In this document: positions 57,572 to 64,000 of the stretch, in pieces
How the letters are laid out: each line of letters begins with the position of its first letter
Numbering within the stretch: the first letter of the stretch is position 1
Assembly (NCBI GenBank): GCA_015501075.1
Contig: JADNYJ010000002.1
Coordinates: 1,054,001 to 1,118,000 of the forward strand
DNA from: Gymnopilus junonius
Taxonomy: Eukaryota > Basidiomycota > Agaricomycetes > Agaricales > Galerinaceae
Length of the DNA stretch: 64,000 bases
Direction of reading: 5' to 3'
Made by a program: the position numbers and the translations under genes
The notes under the pieces: model-generated
Database searches by the model: none
Told to the model about the DNA's origin: nothing
Seen by the model: only the letters and a program-made list of their open reading frames with translations

Positions 57572-58788
57572 ATGTCCCCTTCCGACCATGTCTCTCTCCA
57601 CTCCTTTTTCACCTCCTCTGAGCACACTGCCGTTTCCGACCCCACTTTCTCTCCAGATGACGAGAGGCCCCCTCGTTACCTTGATGACTCTGTTGTCCTG
57701 CCTCATGAAAAGACCCTGCCTGATCTGCCCTCAAAGGAAAAGCAGAGAAGCCTAGAAGCATACGATCGCTATGCTGCGGAACAATCAGGTTCTTATTTTT
57801 CTCTCTCTCTCTCTTTTGAAAAGTTTCAAGCCTTTAGCGTAGGTTCTCCAAGCACAAGCATCCATCCTTTGACCACAGCCACCCAACTCTCCAGAGCACT
57901 GGGTCCGGATAACACACCACACTTTACAGAAATTGACACCATACCTTGTGCAGGTGTGCGTATACCCCAAGGTTCCCTTACTGGTCTCCTTGCATGGCGC
58001 CTGGTGGTGCGCAAGTTGGCTCCCACAAAGGGCAAGCGAACATGGTGGAATAACAAGGCTATGTCTGTCAGTGAAAGCAGAAGAAAGAGTTATGCTGTAC
58101 CCCCGCCATCATCCCCTGGATCTCAGCAAACTTCAGCATTAGTTTCCACTTTGTCTCTCCCTCTGACTCACGCAAAGACCCTATCGTCTACCTCAGGGCC
58201 TGATCCTGCTTTGGATCTGGGCCACCCATATTCTGCTGTACTCTCTGCATTACCTCCTTCTGAAGGATCACTTGCAAAGGCTCCCTCTGCGGACGGCGTC
58301 GTCACTAATTTCATCCTTGATACAAGCCTTCCTTATTCTATAATTTCTCCAGATACCCTCATGGCTCTAGGATACCCACCTAACCGAATCCCTCCAATTT
58401 CTAGGTCTAATCCACATGTGCCGGACTGGGAAGAGGACCAGGACAATGTCATCACGCTGTCAGTGCAAGGCATCACAACTCGGTTGCGCATTGCTCGACT
58501 GGGTGAGGCGAGCAGATTGGGCGTACAGTTTCTCCAAGACGCTGGCGTCAGTCTTTTCTTTCCCGTAGACGGAGAGGGTGTCGGTCCTGTTTTGTATTGT
58601 GAGTTCTTCCGCATTCTATCTTGTCTACCCCTTCCATTGTTCATGAAATCTTTATTTCAGTGGAATCTGCGCGTCTTATGAAAGGCGTCCCCCGCACTAT
58701 CTCCTCTCTCCCAAATGGCGCTCGTGGAACAGGAATGGGAAAGTTGACCTTGCCTCAGCGCGTCCGTGCACTCCTCGGGCTCACTTAG
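57572..58788 (+). CDS. Retropepsin-like domain protein, hypothetical (366 residues)
   Basis: Three exons: 57572-57788, 57843-58598 and 58661-58788. The N-terminal 70 residues are disordered with a proline-rich stretch. The C-terminal half contains NFILDTSLPYSIISPDTLMALGY, with the D-T-S triad and the psi-loop pattern of retropepsin-type aspartic proteases. A second strand pair (ITTRLRIARLGEASRLGVQFL) and VSLFFPVDGEG follow. Only one DTS motif exists, so activity would need dimerisation as in retropepsins. There is no reverse transcriptase, integrase or repeat flanking, so it is not an intact retroelement. It could be a domesticated protease or a non-catalytic fold. The first intron (54 nt) is a multiple of three without stops. 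Confidence 0.6.
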
Positions 58789-59210
58789 CCGCAATATGCC
58801 CTGATACACACCCAAGGATACAATCACTCAATGTATCTGTCGTGGACGACACGATGCCGTGGCCGAATCCACAATCTTGCATTTACCACGGCAACTCATT
58901 ACCGTCATATCTATAAATTGTCCGACAACCCACCTACACAAATAGTTCGTTCTTTTTGGGCGCGGGCGTTCAGCGATACCCAATAGAACAAAGATTATCT
59001 ACTCATTTACAATTGGTAGCTCTCCTTTTTACATCCTGGTTTTTTATATAGGACTTGCAAGCTTTCTGGAGGACATTGACAATTTCATCGCACTTGAAAA
59101 TAAGTTTGTACCATTATTAACCCTAGTTCATTTTATCAGTAACAAATAACAATACATGGACAATGCATTTCACAGCATGAACAACTGCATGGATTCATTT
59201 CAAGGCTAGT
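58789..59210. other. Convergent 3' interval
   Basis: The 422 bp between the retropepsin-like gene and ASK1 hold 3' regions only. No gene is seen. Confidence 0.5.
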
Positions 59211-61370
59211 TTAATGTGCCCAGGAAGCAGGCGTGGGGCTCTCTTCAACCCTGCCAGTAGCCGCCATGTGTGTTCCAATTCCAATGGTATCTTGTAATAA
59301 ATCTTCTCCCAACATGCGCAGATTTCCTTCTTCACTCCGTCTAGCATCAGATAGTCGCTGGGCAGGCGCAACACCAAATACAGTCTCTTCAGCGGGATAA
59401 TCTCCCGCTCCATCATCAAATGAATCATCATCATCAAACCCATCATCCACAATTACATTGTTGGAGGCAAATGGATGTACAGGGAGAATGTCCACAGCCC
59501 CGACATTTTCGTCAACGAGAGAATCACTGGAACGATCCGACGACCCGAACGAATCGTCGTCGTAAGCTGCCCCTTGAGAAGCCATCAGAAAGGCTGCGGA
59601 TGGATGGGCAGTATTATTAATTTCATCCATGGAATCAGAGTCTGAATCAATATCCTGTTGCTGAAGGAATTGTTGGCCGTACATGGGTGTTTCTGGGTCG
59701 GGAGGATGAGTAAAGTAAGTGTGCTGTTGCGTTGGCGATGGTGTCATTTCGGGGCCCAGATCTCGCTCACTTCCCGCCGCTCGAGAATAAATATCAGGCG
59801 TTGATTCTACCCCGGATGCCCTACTCGTATCAAGAGGCCGGACTTCATTCCCCAGACGCCGCATCATGCTCTCCAAACTCGAGTCCTTGGAGATGCTGCT
59901 GTTGCTGTAATCATTGTTCCTAATGTACCGAGAGAGAGAGGGTGGTGTGGGCACAGTGCTCATGCTAGATTCGTACACTAGTTTGTTTGGCGAGAAGTTG
60001 TATAATCGACGCAGATCTCCGCCGCCGTTTTTTACGTGAGCATCGCGCAACAGGTCGCGCTGGATTCTTGCTGACGCATCCCTCGCAGGTGTCTGGCCGA
60101 GCTTCAGCAGACCGAGCTCGGCAGACGACCGCGGTGGGCGAGCTGGCGACATGAGAACGGGAGGGGACATGCCTGGTGGTAAAGCATCGAATGAGTCGTC
60201 ATCGTCATCTGCGTAGGGAGTTGTTGGGTTAATATTCTTTGAAGAATATTTTTCACGCCGATGCCGCTCGGGCGTGAGTACTGAAGGATCTCTCAGATCG
60301 ACGACCCCTGTCCAATCAGTTGGCGTGTTTTCAGGTTTGAGATATGGGTTAAGGCCCTTGTTGATTGTAGGCGTTTTCGGTTTTGGCTTCAACTTCAGAG
60401 GCGACACTCTTGCCACTTGGTTCTCGAACGAAGAATTGTCACTCGTTGAATACAAGTTATGGCGAAGGACATTCTTCAAAAGTGGATGAGAAGTGTCCTT
60501 GCCTTTCCCTTTGTCGGAGCGAGATGCTATTGTTGTATCCTGCTGGAATGTAAAATCTGCTGAATCTTCGACTTCTCGCGCTTGAGTTCGAGCCGATAAC
60601 GATGACGATGAAGGGCCAATTATACTATCATTGGTTTCCTTGGAGAAATTGTTAATTTCCCTGTTCAAACGCACCATGGGAGATTCTAGAGATTGTGTCC
60701 AGGACGGTTCTTCGGAGGCTTGGGTAGCAAAGTTGTTATTGGTAGTAGTAGCCAAGCGAGCCGTAGCTGGTGTAGATGAGAACGCGCCCTGGCCTGGCAA
60801 AAACGAAGTCTCGCTGTTTACGACACTGGTCTCATAGATTTCTGACCTCGGACGCGATGTTTCGTTGGGGTCATTCAACGGAGTTTCCTCCTGTTCCTGG
60901 GTTGATGCTTCCGTCTCTTCACGCTCAGAAGGCATTTCATTCACAGTGGAATAATCATCGAAGGTTGGGATTCGGATCTGAGCTGCCTGCTCATAGAATG
61001 ATGTCCAGAACTGTGGACAGCGCATTAATAACTTGATTGAATGTTTAACAGGAAATGTACCTTTGCGGCCTCTCTGACAGGCTCCGTCCCAACAGCATAT
61101 CGTTTTACGGCGGGCAATAATTTGTTCGCCAACAAGTTATGAATTTTCGAAAAATTCTCGTCAATGTTCTGAATGATGAAATCAGAAAAGTCACTGGGCA
61201 CAGGATCGAAGACCGACCTGAAGCTTGATAGTTATGAGTTGCTCTATCTGTTCTATCTGATCGACAGTCGAGGCATCTGTATCAAGGCCTGGAATAACAA
61301 TGGAACTAGGGTCGGGGTTTGGTTTCCATCTTGGAGGGTTTGGTGAAATGGGCTTTCGGGTTGAAGCCAT
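59211..61370 (-). CDS. ASK1: DASH/Dam1 complex subunit Ask1
   Basis: Three exons (61370-61218, 61168-61061, 61010-59211) encode 686 residues. The conserved N-terminal Ask1 domain reads DQIEQIEQLITIKLQ, then NIDENFSKIHNLLANKLLP and FWTSFYEQAAQIRIPTFDDY. This is the signature of the Dam1/DASH ring subunit that tethers kinetochores to spindle microtubules. The remaining about 550 residues are disordered and Ser/Thr-Pro-rich, with likely CDK sites (TPERHRR, SPARPPR, SPNK). They contain poly-Asp stretches and repeated DDDSFD motifs (DDDDDSFDALPPG; DDDSFGSSD; FDDDDSFDDG). Basidiomycete Ask1 proteins are longer than yeast Ask1 (292 residues), as here. Confidence 0.9.
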
Positions 61371-61616
61371 CGTAGCAGTAGATCAACAAGCGTCACGATC
61401 ATGATGTGACTAACGCGTGACTAATCGTGTTCTGTGACACTTTCATCGAAAATCTATAAATAACACGCTTTAATTCAAAAGGAATTCAAAGAACATGGTA
61501 ATGGTATCAGACTATCAGTGTAAAATTCTCGCTAACGATGATGCTCATATCACTTCCTATCTACGTAATCGTGAAATTCATGGAGCCTGACAACTGGCAG
61601 GACAAACTTAATACAC
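61371..61616. promoter_or_regulatory. ASK1 upstream region
   Basis: The 246 bp between the ASK1 start and the 3' end of the sugar transporter on the same strand should hold the ASK1 promoter. Confidence 0.35.
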
Positions 61617-64000
61617 TCAGGCAGCAGAAATAGGGGATTCCCTCTTTTCCTCGTGGTCTTTAATGTACTTTTGGCGTGCTTCTTCACTGAGGTGAGGTTT
61701 GAAACTCGCGGAATTCCATGGCTTGACACCAACTCGATACATTTCGTCGACCTGAAAAACTGTCAAGGCCGGAAGTGCGATGGATTTAAAAGTATTTACC
61801 TCTTCCAAAGTAAGCCCCTTAGTCTCTGGAATGAAGAGATATACATATACGTAACCAAATAAAAGCATTCCAAAGAAGATCAGTAAAATGAGAGGGCCGA
61901 TCCTGAGTAAGTGCGCCATCAGTAGTATCTACAAAGGAATGTGCACAGTGTCTGTACCTTGCAGCAATCCTTGGAGCAAAAAAGGACAGAAGGAAATTCC
62001 ATATCCTGGTTCGGGGTTTGAGCTTTAGCATATCGATCGGTATGGTAAATGGCTAACGGACCAATTAGTCGCACTGCCCAAAGCAATGCTTTTAGGGCGC
62101 ACGCGCAGTGGAAACGATTCGCCTACATTGAGGGTGAGTATGTCGGCTTGCACAAAGTGAACTACGATTTACCTAGATAAACCCATCTAATAAAAAGAGT
62201 AAGTAGCCAGATCGGTGAATAAACTGTTCTTGCTCACGGCGTGGGACCCCAGAAAAGAGAAAATGAGAAGACGTGGAGGACCGCAAAGGCAATCAAAGTA
62301 TCACCTATATGCCACTGTCAATAAAGGAAGAATTTGGAAGCGATACTCACTTACCGCCCTGTTTATTGCGTAAAGTGAGCTGATCCTTTGGTGTCCCAGT
62401 CGGTGCCAACGTAAAGTGCCCAACTAAGCCAGCCTACCGATACGTCGGAGAACGTCTTGATTCAAATATAAATACACTCACAATGAGAGAACAAGCGGCT
62501 TCCAAAAGAGCTCCAGTTAAAAGTAGCTGGGCGGTGGTGTCAGAGATTGGAGAACTCAAAAAAGAAATGACTAACTTGGCGACGGCCCCAAGACTCAATC
62601 AAGTGCTGTGACGGAAGATTAAAAGTAGCTCAGACAGTATGAAAACAATACTAACCAATGCAGGAATGGTGGCAATGACCGATACCCCTCCAAGGATGAC
62701 CTGAATGACATAGGGGGACAACCTTTGAAATGGTATGATGAGGGCCACCGGTGATGCAAACTACTTCACTTACTCTGTACCAGCACTCTGAAAGAAAGTA
62801 TCACCATAATAATCTATGTTCTGGTAAATGAGTTGTCCAGATGAAACATAGAATAAGTAGTACCCACAGTAGAAATTCTGGCCATTGAGCTGCTGAATAA
62901 ATTGGAGCATCATACCGTTTCCTGTACGCTTCCAGAGATTGTTTCTGGTAGAAAAACATTCTGCCCATGTCGCTTTACCACCTTCGTTTTCTGCTCCAAT
63001 GGCGAAAACAAGCTCCTCTACGAGCTCATCCACGAGCTCATCGTCCTCCGGAACACCGTTCAAAGCTGCAAGAACTTTACGAGCTTCGTCTCGTTTGTTT
63101 AGGCCTAAAAGATGGCGACTGATAATATGAAATAATAAGATTCTCATTCATGAACAGGTGTTAGAAAAACGTACGGAGACTCTGGCAGGAAAAAAATGCC
63201 AGAAAGCAAGATTAGTCCTAGAAGAAGCTGTAGGCCCACAGGGACACGCCACGACGCTGAGTTCGGTATGCGATGGGTCACAAGATCTAGAATATAGCTC
63301 AGGAAAATTCTAAGGAACTAATCAGCCGACGTTACGCCGATGATTGATAAATTCGCTTGCCCTATAATGATTTGAAGTTGATAAAGAACAAGCAACGTCC
63401 CACGTAATGCTTTGGGTGCAGTTTCACCATTGTATAGACTTGATGTACGAATGAATCACTTTACTTGATCCAGATGGGTGAAGCGCTTACGGTACAATGG
63501 CTGCAAAGACGAAACAGCGTTAGAGGTCAAACTTAAGATAGCTGAAGACCTCATACCTGAAAGAGCACCTACACCTAGGCCTGCTATAAACCTCCCGATG
63601 GTCAACTGCACGATAGAAAATTCTGTCCCGGTCTGGATAGCGACGCCGATGGTGAAAATAGCGGACCAAATGAGAATAGAACCTCGACGCCCGAAGCGAT
63701 CAGAAGTGAAAGCTTGAGCAAGAGCACCGCTGTCATGTTTTTATTTTTTGTGGACTCGGAAGTACGATCGGAAAGGTACCTACACAAAAGTTCTGAATAA
63801 GACAGTTAGTTGACATCCGAAATGAATGTTTTTCCATTGCCTACCCAGCAGAGAGAAGAGACGTGATGATAGACTGTCTTGAACTTGATAAGAAATGTTG
63901 GCCGTTCTCATCGACTTGTCCAAATCGACGAATGAAGTCAGGCATAATTAGACATCCCTAAATCAAGGATGTTACTTGTGGATCGAAGTCTGAGCACCAA
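61617..64000 (-). CDS. MFS sugar transporter (5' end beyond the window)
   Basis: A multi-intron gene read from the right edge. Sugar-porter landmarks appear in order: the substrate-loop block [12 protein letters not shown] (near 63957), then [20 protein letters not shown] with the family DRFGRR motif. Next comes [30 protein letters not shown], a classical sugar-porter stretch assembled over two introns. A cytosolic loop follows ([35 protein letters not shown]), then [15 protein letters not shown] and LIESWGRRQ. The final helices end in the [11 protein letters not shown] signature and the cytosolic tail [16 protein letters not shown]. It should import hexoses or related sugars by H+ symport at the plasma membrane. 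Exon borders between 61920 and 62760 are only approximate. The first exons lie outside the window. Confidence 0.85.

Noticed and set aside
57383..57706. N-terminal extension of the Cys-rich protein
   Set aside because: The open frame runs on upstream but overlaps the divergent gene's first exon and shows no domain continuity; ATG 57382 begins a typical basic tail.
1..64000. CRISPR arrays, rRNA genes, intact transposons or biosynthetic gene cluster
   Set aside because: No regular spaced repeats, no rRNA-like sequence, no transposase, reverse transcriptase or integrase frames, and no PKS/NRPS/terpene synthase genes were seen.

Overview
This 64 kb window comes from a filamentous basidiomycete, most likely an Agaricomycete. 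The evidence is tightly packed protein genes split by many 45-70 nt GT-AG introns, very short exons, and fungus-specific products: a chitin synthase, Whi2, the DASH subunit Ask1, Pom152 and a class of Ser/Pro-rich proteins. I see no prokaryotic, viral or CRISPR content, no rRNA and no convincing tRNA. All gene models were built by hand: each intron was placed by reading frame, GT/AG ends and the continuity of recognisable protein families. Most junctions keep phase exactly.

Layout from left to right. 1-7.6 kb: GNL1-type circularly permuted GTPase (cut by the left edge, minus), a SAM methyltransferase and the U3 snoRNP factor Utp17/WDR75. 7.7-9.4 kb: an F-box/LRR-like protein, followed by 1.6 kb without genes. 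11-14.8 kb: a PB1 protein with an LC3-interacting-region-like motif and a UBA-like tail, divergent from a ketopantoate reductase. 15.5-19.1 kb: a divergent pair, an O-fucosyltransferase-like type II membrane protein and a SLC35C1-like GDP-fucose transporter. 19.8-23.3 kb: an HXXXDG acyltransferase-like gene with three frame breaks, an AT-rich gap with two inverted GC-rich blocks, and a very small membrane-protein gene. 23.8-28.4 kb: a TBC-domain protein, divergent from gamma-tubulin complex component 4. 28.7-36.2 kb: inorganic pyrophosphatase, nucleoporin Pom152, and a dsRNA-binding protein with a degenerate RNase III domain. 36.5-46.3 kb: thioredoxin, a CorA-type metal transporter, a 1356-residue Ser/Pro-rich protein and a Sec14-like lipid-transfer protein. 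46.8-55.6 kb: class IV-type chitin synthase, Whi2 and an unrecognised multi-intron protein. 56.6-64 kb: a Cys-rich zinc-binding protein, a retropepsin-like protein, Ask1 and an MFS sugar transporter cut by the right edge.

Most genes are housekeeping: ribosome biogenesis (GNL1, Utp17), nuclear pore and spindle (Pom152, GCP4, Ask1), cell wall (chitin synthase), membrane traffic (TBC, Sec14). The divergent transporter/fucosyltransferase-like pair is the clearest functional pairing. The points most worth follow-up are the putative PB1-LIR-UBA autophagy receptor, the fucosylation pair, the catalytically dead RNase III/dsRBD protein and the TBC domain lacking both catalytic fingers. Single-base frame breaks recur in several otherwise well conserved genes (chitin synthase, thioredoxin, the PB1 protein, the acyltransferase and probably Pom152). 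This suggests residual indel errors in the assembly, so the acyltransferase should not be called a pseudogene without read support.
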